The notes under the pieces are model-generated. The model was given only the letters and a program-made list of their open reading frames with translations, was not told the origin of the DNA and did not search any database. From contig JAKEFG010000002.1 in assembly GCA_022616195.1 (NCBI GenBank), positions 1 to 34,761 of the forward strand: 34,761 nucleotides of DNA, written 5' to 3'. This document shows positions 28,301-34,617 of the stretch, piece after piece; the stretch's first letter is position 1; the number at the start of each line of letters is the position of its first letter. The position numbers and the translations under genes were made by a program. Source of the stretch: Candidatus Wolfebacteria bacterium (lineage in GTDB: Bacteria > Patescibacteriota > Minisyncoccia > Phycocordibacterales > EsbW-18).

Positions 28301-28813
28301 ATTTACACGCTCAACGGCAGGAAGCGTCAGCGTCCAGCCCCATCCGAGCACACCGTTCTCCTGACGCTGGCTGTCGTGCCTGATCGCAACGGCCGGGTGC
28401 AGCTGATTGCGCCCGGGAGGAAGATGTAACGCATACTCATACACAAGCGCGCCCGTTGCTTCGTCCACATGAGGCAAGGATTGGCGATCAACTCCGCTTG
28501 AGTGATTGGTTGTGGGCGATACCACTGGAGGCTCCTCGAGATTTTCTCCCGTATCCTCTGCTTGCACCTCGCCGGTCGACTCCTCCAGCGGCGCTTCATT
28601 TTGAAAAGAGTCCGCCGTTTCAAAGTCGGCGGTTGCGGGTTGCTCGGAAGATTCTGTGTTCGACTGAAGGGATGTGTCGTCGGGGGGCACAGCTTCTTCC
28701 TCTTGTGCGAACGCGGGGGAAAGCGGCTGAAGAAGAAAAGATACCGCAAGGAGAGCGGCGGAAACCGCTCGTGCCGTGGTATCCCACCGTGTTGTGTGTA
28801 TGAAAGGTTCCAT
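22301..28813 (-). CDS. Secreted Rhs/YD-repeat (SpvB/TcdB-middle-like) giant protein with FG-GAP-like repeats, DUF11-like insert, Rhs core and CHAP-like C-terminal tip
   Basis: Signal peptide MEPFIHTTRWDTTARAVSAALLAVSFLLQPLSPAFA; DINGDGLLDI repeats; many YTYDxxGN(L/I) YD repeats; HHQDHLGGTSVDTDESGN...FTGKELDETDLYYYGARYY; tip YQCVDCVKAF...DDIISWGD...GHVGIVAEV. Confidence 0.95.
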   Translation of the reverse strand: MEPFIHTTRWDTTARAVSAALLAVSFLLQPLSPAFAQEEEAVPPDDTSLQSNTESSEQPATADFETADSFQNEAPLEESTGEVQAEDTGENLEEPPVVSPTTNHSSGVDRQSLPHVDEATGALVYEYALHLPPGRNQLHPAVAIRHDSQRQENGVLGWGWTLTLPAVERVNKKGTDALYSENYFNSSFDGELVTVSAGAYRPKVENGAFLNYEFDGDSWIAIDKAGTRYLFGQNIQARQDDPADATRTYRWMLEEVRDTNDNVVRYEYSKNAGQIYPVRIVYTGHDAADGIFEVVFEREVRPDATTSYASGFAVETNYRVREVAVNINGAPVRAYTLTYTSADNGLRSLLASVVESGWDDAGNITSLPAVRFDYESATPGWVYDSTWNPPVPAVVNGVDHGMRWGDINGDGLLDIVCHNGKNNATCGRYNQVIKHNTGEGWITAAGWSLPSQQDNPSELEAFLNSNLEDTGLRLIDVNGDGLADLVRGYDFQESYVYLNTGSGWAYEPSWELPIPFHDGGRDYGMRMGDINGDGLLDIVCANGVVNASCGRNNAAILINTGAGWENRQEWTMPRRAGNPSNAQEVFINASYEDTGLRLLDVNGDKLADLVTGIDSYSYVYLNTGSGWIYDSAWDIPLPFTRNARDYGMRMDDANGDGLIDILCHNGAVSGNCGRYNPTIRFNTGLSWEYAPSWEFPPQQNDPSRREVFVDALYQDTGLRLVDINGDGLADLVRGYGSIRYAYINTGVRADYLRAITYVEGGSTTIAYRPTSSFREGSGELSNPNLPFVFDAVSEIIHDDGFGNIEQYQYDYREGEYYFGVYPERKFAGFGVVTKTDAEGNITKTYYHQGNDTNTALGEHADHIAKTGRPYRIEVYDGAGDLYQVNISKWEHHPLGGEAHFVKGTETLELTYDGNATHRDRAVSYTYDDTNGNLIETIEWGEVAGSPDGTFTDVGLDKRTTTIDYAENTAEHIFGLLSHELTTNQTGEKVREAKFYYDEQAFGEVTRGNLTKEEHWVEGGQYADTEYVYNTYGLVTEMEDPRGKTTLYEHDQHNLYPEIVTNPLSHETEYTYDYSSGQVRTTTDPNGRMFETVYDGLDRRITEKVPDSETPSTLVTKTTYDYDDTTMPRKVKETAYLDGSINVETYRYVDGLGRVVQERREAETSNEWSVADYVYNSRGLLEKESLPYFGSGAAYTSPTTNTELYTTHSYDPLQRVFLSEDALGTTSYTYDDWETTITDPLGNSKEFARDAYDNLVEVIEHNDSATYTTTYAYDGNNNLTKITDALENIRNFAYDGLSRRLSAEDLHDSGDGTFGTWTYEYDDAGNLTSQTDPKSQIVTFAYDDLNRVLFEDYTGAAGTEVVYSYDTCVEGVGRLCGVQTVSVETDYTYTALGAVAAETKSVNDISYTTAYQYDRQGNLTDVVYPDDTEVLYQYNNAGFLETVSLADGSAIITDLEYAPTGQVAHKEFANGITSTYTYDDEERYRLQNIRSLGGAETLQDLTYTYDVVGNITDVVDISDTATAKTVTYTYDDLYRLTGATVTGAANGENYTRTYAYDALGNITEASQNGIYSYEGHLGGGFANPHAVTSVGGMSYTYDENGNLLSTAPPAGGWTHTWDYRNRLVSSSDGAQTLTYTYDHAGNRVRKTSSNGGETVYVNQYFDIEDSIPKAYIYTGSEKVATLTLLPENTEPLQAPSPTESEEGTGNLVVPQPSEADLGVSKVIYNQAPVYHVGDTATYTVYVGNSGPGKATDITLTDDYDETKMQIAGGTLKTQGGLSCSDNGTQLSCTMPSLEVNPLVQPSVTYTATLLASGTVTNTATVSANTNDPDPNNNTDSISLAVEVPLVPALVFHHQDHLGGTSVDTDESGNTIELLDYYPYGAIRINEQSTAYDNAYKFTGKELDETDLYYYGARYYGSDMARFISQDPLFWTLHTDYLADPQQWNSYAYSRNNPVRFIDETGEKVAEYQPYLPSNGLYYQNGDLLGKYRGIEIRSRGPDVKTVNSGYQCVDCVKAFAKQEHNGAILTGRGVDYGNQEHINNVFETHNPNNPGSYTVHPNESTVMPQEDDIISWGDTTGNNPAGHVGIVAEVVFDDKSKSGWVYSVEQNWGFEQGIFAQPLKQNKDGTFTVGGRGDYTVQGWTRYKENQNKLPTYTNIRHTPAPRRPLRQSNS

Positions 28814-28995
28814 AGACACCCTCATTAAAACACCAATTGGGTATGCGATGGCATCCCCACTAAAACACACCCGACGCAAAAAACCACTTGACACTAAAAC
28901 TAAATCGTGTCATGTAAATTCTCCAACCGCCTTCCGCAAAACAGCCTGCGGTACACTCCCGCCCCCGCCTCAACACCTCTCTCAAGATACTATGC

Positions 28996-29015
28996 GCTTA
29001 TTCAATTGAATAAGC
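28996..29015. promoter_or_regulatory. Perfect 20-bp palindrome upstream of the rhs gene
   Basis: GCTTATTCAATTGAATAAGC. Confidence 0.6.
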
Positions 29016-29061
29016 AATGAGCAAACAGGCAAATGGGCGATTACACGCAGTCGTTTATTGC

Positions 29062-29079
29062 AGTGTTTTGCAAAATACT
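29062..29079. promoter_or_regulatory. Palindromic operator copy 3, upstream of rhs
   Basis: AGTGTTTTGCAAAATACT, followed by AGTATAG as in copies 1 and 2. Confidence 0.65.
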
Positions 29080-29299
29080 AGTATAGGGCCGCAGAGCGCA
29101 GATAAGGGGTGATAAAGAGTATTGGGGTCTCCAACGGCTCTTCAGGTTGATAGTTTCTTGGGGAAGATCCGGTGCGGCGTCGTTTTGCGAGGCGACCTCG
29201 GGCGCGTCGTCCAGAGACAAAAGTACCGACTGTCATATACAAACCGCGACAGCGGTTTTTGTATGACAGTTGCAGAACAGGAAAATGAGATAGAAAAAG

Positions 29300-29328
29300 T
29301 TGACAAAAATAGAACAACAGTATATAAT
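29300..29328 (+). promoter_or_regulatory. Consensus sigma70 promoter TTGACA-N17-TATAAT
   Basis: Exact match to both hexamers with 17-nt spacing. Confidence 0.8.
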
Positions 29329-29355
29329 ACAAATTGGAACAAATCGGGTCCATGT

Positions 29356-30336
29356 CACCCCCAAGTAGGACACTCACTTTTCTAATGACTCCACCATATC
29401 GGTGGCTGTTTTAAATCCCAAGCATTGACGAGGCAGTTGGTTCAGCCAACGAAGCGCTGCACGAATCGTCTCGTCAGTGACCGACGCGATGTCGGTCCTC
29501 TTGGGAACGAACAATCTGATCCACCGGTTGGTATTTTCCACCAACCCCTTCTCCCATGATCGATATGGATGGGTGAAGTATATCCGTGTCTTGAGCTCTT
29601 GCTCAAACACCCGCCAGTGTGCAAAGGAGATATCGTTGTCGAGTGTGAGTGTTTTCAACACCACTCCATCAAACAGCTCTTGAAATCCGAGACTAACCGT
29701 CTGGTGTTTTCTGTTGGGGAGTCTCTTGATTCTTGTATACCTCGTGTATCGATCGACCACCACCAAGAGTGCATAGACACTCTTGGATGAGACGATGAAG
29801 TCCGCTTCAAAGTGACCGCTCGTGGCGGTCTCTCCGCGGCTCTCAACGAAGCGACGGCCGTCCACTGCCACTTTGTGTTTCTTCACCTTCCGTCCGCTCT
29901 TCCTGCGGTATCTCTTTCGGAACAGGTATCGCTCGAGACACCTGCCGTGGACGAATCGGTACACACTTCTCGTGGAGACCGGATGTCCCTCCTGAGTGCA
30001 CCATCCCGCGATACGTTCAGGCGACCACCTCTCCTCCAATTTCTCGAACACGACCTTCGTGAGCCAGGGATCAAGAGCAACCTTCATGCAATTCCGTTTG
30101 GCATGGTATCGCTTCTCGTATGTGACCCGTTGTGCGTCTTTTGGTGTGTATCGACCCTTTCGTTTCTTGGCTTTCAGTTCCCGACTCACGGTATTGGGAC
30201 TGCGACCAAGGTGTGTGGCCGTCTGCCGTATACTCACCCCTCTCCTGCGGAGCGTGTCGATCTCCACTCGCTCCTCGTATGACAACTGCGTGTATTTTCT
30301 CATGGATACCTAGCTTAGGTGTCCTACTTCAAGTGG
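29356..30336 (-). mobile_element. IS30-family insertion sequence (second, distinct from the first)
   Basis: Terminal inverted repeats CACCCCCAAGTAGGACAC / CCACTTGAAGTAGGACAC flanking the transposase. Confidence 0.8.
29374..30303 (-). CDS. IS30-family transposase
   Basis: YTQLSYEERVEIDTLRRRGVSIRQTATHLGRSPNTVSREL; LTLDNDISFAHW; SWEKGLVENTNRWIRLFVPK. Confidence 0.95.
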   Translation of the reverse strand: MRKYTQLSYEERVEIDTLRRRGVSIRQTATHLGRSPNTVSRELKAKKRKGRYTPKDAQRVTYEKRYHAKRNCMKVALDPWLTKVVFEKLEERWSPERIAGWCTQEGHPVSTRSVYRFVHGRCLERYLFRKRYRRKSGRKVKKHKVAVDGRRFVESRGETATSGHFEADFIVSSKSVYALLVVVDRYTRYTRIKRLPNRKHQTVSLGFQELFDGVVLKTLTLDNDISFAHWRVFEQELKTRIYFTHPYRSWEKGLVENTNRWIRLFVPKRTDIASVTDETIRAALRWLNQLPRQCLGFKTATDMVESLEK

Positions 30337-30400
30337 CAAGGGACTTCGGGAGACTCTCACAGCTTCAACAAATCCGGTCAAGAAAACAGGAGGAGATTCG

Positions 30401-30781
30401 ATGAGGCCGCTCGCAAAAGAAACGTTCGCCGCATACCTCCGGAGAATCGGGTTCATCTGCGTTCTCGGACACATCGAGAATCACTACGGTAACCCGCGCA
30501 AGATCAGGCACGGCGCGCGCGGCAGGTGCTGGGACCGCTACGCCGAGCTCACCGTCGTGTACGACGGCTACACACCTGCCCGGCCGTGGGTGCGCCCGGA
30601 GGAGCTCACGAACAAGGAGCTCACAATGCTCCGCCTCGACCCAGTCACCGATCGCGGCGCCTACGTGCCATACTCGCACGACGGCGGAGTCTTCCTCAGG
30701 ACCGCCTGGGCGGAGCTCTGCCGCAAGCGCGACAAGCGCAAGCGCGCCGCCGTCAGGCACCGCGTGAGGAGGAAGCCGTAG
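30401..30781 (+). CDS. Hypothetical basic protein
   Basis: 126 aa, SD AGGAGGAG upstream of ATG, GC-rich codon use, followed by terminator. Confidence 0.6.
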   Translation: MRPLAKETFAAYLRRIGFICVLGHIENHYGNPRKIRHGARGRCWDRYAELTVVYDGYTPARPWVRPEELTNKELTMLRLDPVTDRGAYVPYSHDGGVFLRTAWAELCRKRDKRKRAAVRHRVRRKP

Positions 30782-30805
30782 AGTTCTCGCGACCCTGGTC
30801 GCACC

Positions 30806-30837
30806 CCGCCGTCCGCGGTATCCACTGCGGACGGCGG
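30806..30837 (+). terminator. Intrinsic terminator CCGCCGTCCGC-N10-GCGGACGGCGG-TTT
   Basis: 11-bp perfect stem followed by T-rich sequence. Confidence 0.75.
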
Positions 30838-30853
30838 TTTCACATTTTAATCT

Positions 30854-31288
30854 CTACCTTCTCCCTATCCTCCCGTCCAATCCCCAGTAGCGCCCCGCAT
30901 GGAACACGATGAGTACAATAAGCGCCAAGATGTAAATGATGTGCTCATCAATGATATAGGAGTGCTCACCCGCGTATGGGAATGAGAGTACCGGCAGATA
31001 GTAGAGCGCCATAAACACGATTCCCACAACGGATGCCCACCGCACGAAGATGCCGAGAATGAGTACCGCGCCCACGAGCGTGAGCCCCCACTCGTTTACC
31101 AGGTTCACCCAACCGATGTTCTGCGGGAGTGCAAACCATGCAAACAAGGACGGGAATGTTTGCGCGTTCGCGAGATATCCGGCGGCGCTCCACGCAGGGT
31201 CAAGGATTTTGGTGACGCCCGCGTAGAGAAAGAGCCACCCGAGCGCCACCCGCAAGAGTACAATGCTTATTTTTTGAGCTTTGTGCAT
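30854..31288 (-). CDS. DoxX / TQO small-subunit-like membrane protein
   Basis: VALGWLFLYAGVTKILDP...; four-TM pattern. Confidence 0.82.
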   Translation of the reverse strand: MHKAQKISIVLLRVALGWLFLYAGVTKILDPAWSAAGYLANAQTFPSLFAWFALPQNIGWVNLVNEWGLTLVGAVLILGIFVRWASVVGIVFMALYYLPVLSFPYAGEHSYIIDEHIIYILALIVLIVFHAGRYWGLDGRIGRR

Positions 31289-31304
31289 AGCTCTCTTTAA
31301 TACG

Positions 31305-31958
31305 CTACACCCCGCCGTGTCGCTGTCCCGCAGGTATCCTCTCAGGTCCTCTATTCGTATACCGCTTCAGAAAATCTCGTATACGAACGCGGTCTGCTTC
31401 AGAGAGCGTGTCCCCTACGTCAAAGCTGTCCAGTCGCCCCCACGCGGCAACCGCGATGTCAGCGTCGTTTGCCGAGCGTTCGGTAATCACCGTAAGTCCA
31501 TTGTCAAACTGCTTGAGCGCCTCTGCCACTTCGGGCAACACATCGGGACGGTACGAAATCCAAATAAGCCCGTGCTCAAGACTATGTATTAGGTGCTCAT
31601 CGGCAATCGTTTCTCCCTCACGGAAACCGGGGCGCGCCGGCTCTGCATAGTGCGGACCCGAGGTTGGTGGATTTGAAGTGTACGGCTCGTGCGTCGCGCC
31701 GACCGGAATATGGTTGTCTCCCTGTATCGGGATTGCACGGCTCATATCTTCTCCCGCAGGAATCATGCTCCGTGCAATAAGGAAAACGAGATATCCTACA
31801 ATAGCAACGACAGCAACCCCAAGCGACCACTTCTTGATGCGCCGCGTACGCGCCGGGTCACTCCCTCCGCTCGGCGCGCGCTTTCCTCTGCGCTCCGCTT
31901 TGCGCATCTCATACGCTTCTTTTCCAGAAAGTTCGTTCTGTGGTGATAATTCGTTCAT
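31305..31958 (-). CDS. DUF3105-like membrane-anchored protein
   Basis: Single TM, then YTSNPPTSGPHYAEPARPGFR...HSLEHGLIWISY. Confidence 0.82.
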   Translation of the reverse strand: MNELSPQNELSGKEAYEMRKAERRGKRAPSGGSDPARTRRIKKWSLGVAVVAIVGYLVFLIARSMIPAGEDMSRAIPIQGDNHIPVGATHEPYTSNPPTSGPHYAEPARPGFREGETIADEHLIHSLEHGLIWISYRPDVLPEVAEALKQFDNGLTVITERSANDADIAVAAWGRLDSFDVGDTLSEADRVRIRDFLKRYTNRGPERIPAGQRHGGV

Positions 31959-32016
31959 ACTCTTAATAGCGTACCATCCGACACAAGAAACACCAAAGCC
32001 GTCTCACTATACATAT

Positions 32017-32376
32017 TCACAACACAACAACGAAGTGATGCACAAACACGAGCACGCCAATAATAAGCGCCGAGAGCGAGCTCACCAGCACAAATGCCGC
32101 TACAGTATCCTTAATCTTCCCTACTATAGCGTCATACTCCGGCTCAACCTTGTTGCACAAATCCTCAAGCGCGGTGTTCAGGATCTCCCCCGCAAGGACC
32201 ATGCCGATAGCGACAACAAGGAGCGCCGATTCAAGGAGCGAGAACTTGAACACAAGCATCGCAAGCACCACAAGTGCCATTACGACAACTTCAACCCGAA
32301 AGTTGCGCTCCTCGCGCCAGACAGTCGCGATTCCGTTCGTCGCATCCAGAACACTCTTCCAGAACTTTGTGAACAT
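32017..32376 (-). CDS. dgkA: Diacylglycerol/undecaprenol kinase
   Basis: RNFRVEVVVMALV...GMVLAGEILNTALEDLCNKVEPEYDAIVGKIKDTVAAFVLV; start at 32376 chosen over ORF-track start 32553. Confidence 0.9.
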   Translation of the reverse strand: MFTKFWKSVLDATNGIATVWREERNFRVEVVVMALVVLAMLVFKFSLLESALLVVAIGMVLAGEILNTALEDLCNKVEPEYDAIVGKIKDTVAAFVLVSSLSALIIGVLVFVHHFVVVL

Positions 32377-32384
32377 TACATGCA

Positions 32385-32429
32385 GTATACCCCGCACCGT
32401 TTTTATTGTAAAAACGGTGCGGGGTATAC
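32385..32429. promoter_or_regulatory. Perfect 20-bp hairpin in dgkA leader, 8 nt upstream of ATG
   Basis: GTATACCCCGCACCGTTTTT-ATTGT-AAAAACGGTGCGGGGTATAC. Confidence 0.7.
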
Positions 32430-32458
32430 CCAAAAACCGCATGGTATGATACAGACAT

Positions 32459-32902
32459 ATGATGTCCGGTACTGTAGGTGAACGAATGCGTACTGCCGCC
32501 CCGGCTGTCGTGCGCGTCGGTCTGGCGCTTGTGTTCCTGTGGTTCGGCGCCATGCAGCTTCAAAACCCAGACGTGTGGGTCGGGTTCGTTCCGTCCTGGA
32601 TTGCATCAACCTCTGTTGCCCCGACAACCGTCATCACGTTCAACGGAATCTTTGAGCTCGTGTTCGGACTTGCACTGCTTGTGGGCGTCTACGTCCGTGC
32701 TGTCGCGCTCCTCTTGGCGCTTCATCTTTTTGGCATCGCCTACATTGCCCGAGGCGACATTGGCATGCGGGACTTTGGGCTCGCAGTGGCGACACTCGGC
32801 ATCTTTTTCTTCGGAGACGATACCCTCTCTTTAGAACACTATCTTCAGAAAAGGAAGCACCGTGTAGAACAGCGCGAGACACCGTCACCCCACGCACACT
32901 AA
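32459..32902 (+). CDS. DoxX-like membrane protein
   Basis: VRVGLALVFLWFGAMQLQNPDVWVGFVPSW...; multi-TM. Confidence 0.78.
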   Translation: MMSGTVGERMRTAAPAVVRVGLALVFLWFGAMQLQNPDVWVGFVPSWIASTSVAPTTVITFNGIFELVFGLALLVGVYVRAVALLLALHLFGIAYIARGDIGMRDFGLAVATLGIFFFGDDTLSLEHYLQKRKHRVEQRETPSPHAH

Positions 32903-32904
32903 AC

Positions 32905-32933
32905 AAACTCCCACGACACCGTCGCGGGAGTTT
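32905..32933. terminator. Bidirectional terminator between convergent genes
   Basis: AAACTCCCaCGAC-ACC-GTCGcGGGAGTTT. Confidence 0.7.
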
Positions 32934-32955
32934 ATTTACACATGTATACAAAAAC

Positions 32956-33177
32956 CTATGCCCGAAGTTCGTCCGCGAGTTCCTTGGAAAGAAACTTGAA
33001 CATATTGCCGCCGCACTTCGCGCACTTTCCTTTTGCCGAATAGCGCTTACTGCCGCCCTTCCCCTCTTTTTCCTCAACCTGTATATCGGTCATCGTCTGC
33101 ATTGTCGGCTTGTTGTTCGCATCCCGACACCTCATGCACAGAGCTTTAAGTTCCGGCTTCTTTTGCTCATCATCCAT
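32956..33177 (-). CDS. Small DUF5679-like zinc-ribbon protein
   Basis: ALCMRCRD...GKCAKCGGNMFKFL: paired CxxC motifs. Confidence 0.75.
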   Translation of the reverse strand: MDDEQKKPELKALCMRCRDANNKPTMQTMTDIQVEEKEGKGGSKRYSAKGKCAKCGGNMFKFLSKELADELRA

Positions 33178-33356
33178 AACATTTGGATTAGTGGATAAAC
33201 GTCATCCGCATATTCATCATGCCACAGTATCGCCAGGAAAAACAGGATGCTATACACACCGCTTCTGTGTGCCAAAACAGCTTCTCCCCACGGCTCTAGA
33301 TGGGCGTTTTGCGACATTTCGTGACACACAAAAGACGGCGCACAAAAAAGAAACTG

Positions 33357-33375
33357 CCCCGCGTTACCGCGAGGC
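33357..33375 (-). terminator. Terminator of the 33413-34564 gene
   Basis: Minus strand GCCTCGCG-GTA-ACGCGGGGC followed by AGTTTCTTTTTTG. Confidence 0.6.
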
Positions 33376-33412
33376 ATGCCCGTAGGCAGTAGGTTGGATG
33401 TGGTCAGTGTTG

Positions 33413-34564
33413 TCAGAAGGTGGGAGTCGCCGCCGGACGCAGTACCGACAGTGCCGGGATACTCTCCACGGCTTCCCGAAGCGGCGACACACCGACGGAG
33501 GACGACCACGCCGACGTATCGCCGGTCTCGAAGCCATCAGCGAATGGGAGCGATTGCCACTCCGAGAGTGCCCCGATCACTTCCGAGTTGACCTCGGCGT
33601 ACTCCGGCGGATAGTTCCACCCGCACTGCTGTGGAATCCCGGCGAAGGCCTCGAGGAAGTTCTCCCCCCTGACGGCAGCCAGCCGCCAGGTGGGGTTGTC
33701 CAGATCAGTCCGCAGAGCGAGGAGCGCGTAGGCGGTCGTCTGGGGATCTCCGTCCCACGACCCATCGAACTCCTGTTCCGCGAGGAGCAGATCTGCCATG
33801 TCGAGCGCCTCGGCGTATTCGGCGGCACCGATGTCACCTGCCGCGTACATCTCCACGATAACCCGAATCAGAGCGGCCCAGGAGATGTTGGTGTAGTCAT
33901 AGCCCCCGTAGAGGATATGTTCCCAGTCGATGCGACGCTCCAAGACCCGCGCCACCATGCCGACGGCGTAGGATTCGAAGTTGGTTCGCCACGCCGGGCG
34001 GATCTGGCCCGTACCGAGATCCCAACCAGCGAGCGACAGGCGGACGTCGATGTATCTGTCCGCGTTGTCCGCCGAGTTTGGGAACTGCCCGACGACACGT
34101 GAGTAGTACTGCGTTGCGAGCGTACAGTACGCCTCGTTGCTCTCCATTCCTGCACCGAGGTACTCGCTCACGTTGACCCCGTACGTGCTTGGGTCGAAGG
34201 CGCAGACATCCAAGAGGAAATCCACGTCCTGCCCGAAGGGACGGAGCATCGGGTCGGCATTGTAGCGACCGACCAACAGGTTGGCCGTGCCGAACGTTCC
34301 GAGCGCGTAGCTGGGATTCCCTGTGAGCACGGTCACATAGAGAAGGTAGTGGGCACTGATGCCCTGAATGTTCAAGTAAGTATCCCCACTCCCAACCACC
34401 CACTCCCAGACCTGGCACTCGATGTTACCAGTGTCTTGGTTGACGTAGCAACCCTTGCGGGTGAGATGGAGGTCGGCGGCGCAGACGAGTAGCTCCGCCG
34501 ACGCAACACCCGGAATGAGCAGGGCGAGCGTCAGCGCCAGCAGAACCATGAAGCGACGTTGCAT
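33413..34564 (-). CDS. Secreted alpha/alpha-toroid (terpene cyclase/prenyltransferase-like repeat) protein with FETGDTSAWS C-terminal motif
   Basis: Signal peptide MQRRFMVLLALTLALLIPGVASA, LAEQEFDGSWDGDPQTTAYALLAL repeat, DGFETGDTSAWSSS near the C-terminus; SD AAGGAGAAG before ATG. Confidence 0.65.
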   Translation of the reverse strand: MQRRFMVLLALTLALLIPGVASAELLVCAADLHLTRKGCYVNQDTGNIECQVWEWVVGSGDTYLNIQGISAHYLLYVTVLTGNPSYALGTFGTANLLVGRYNADPMLRPFGQDVDFLLDVCAFDPSTYGVNVSEYLGAGMESNEAYCTLATQYYSRVVGQFPNSADNADRYIDVRLSLAGWDLGTGQIRPAWRTNFESYAVGMVARVLERRIDWEHILYGGYDYTNISWAALIRVIVEMYAAGDIGAAEYAEALDMADLLLAEQEFDGSWDGDPQTTAYALLALRTDLDNPTWRLAAVRGENFLEAFAGIPQQCGWNYPPEYAEVNSEVIGALSEWQSLPFADGFETGDTSAWSSSVGVSPLREAVESIPALSVLRPAATPTF

Positions 34565-34598
34565 GGACTTCTCCTTCCGTAAGAACTGCGGTTGTACT

Positions 34599-34617
34599 AA
34601 AGGACACGGTGTCCTTT
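34599..34617. promoter_or_regulatory. Palindrome AAAGGACAC-G-GTGTCCTTT in the leader of the secreted toroid gene
   Basis: 9-bp arms around one central base, just downstream of TGGACA-N17-TACTGT on the minus strand. Confidence 0.45.

Noticed and set aside
22301-28813. Repetitive structure in rhs considered as CRISPR or tandem DNA repeats
   Set aside because: Periodicity comes from YD and FG-GAP-type protein repeats; no identical short direct repeats with uniform unique spacers.
29078-29377. 99-aa minus-strand ORF between rhs operator and IS30
   Set aside because: Crosses the IS end and regulatory palindrome, no SD or domain; likely non-coding remnant.
31305-31958. DUF3105 neighbour plus-strand ORF 31678-32481 (267 aa)
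   Set aside because: Antisense to DUF3105 and dgkA; composition consistent with shadow ORF.
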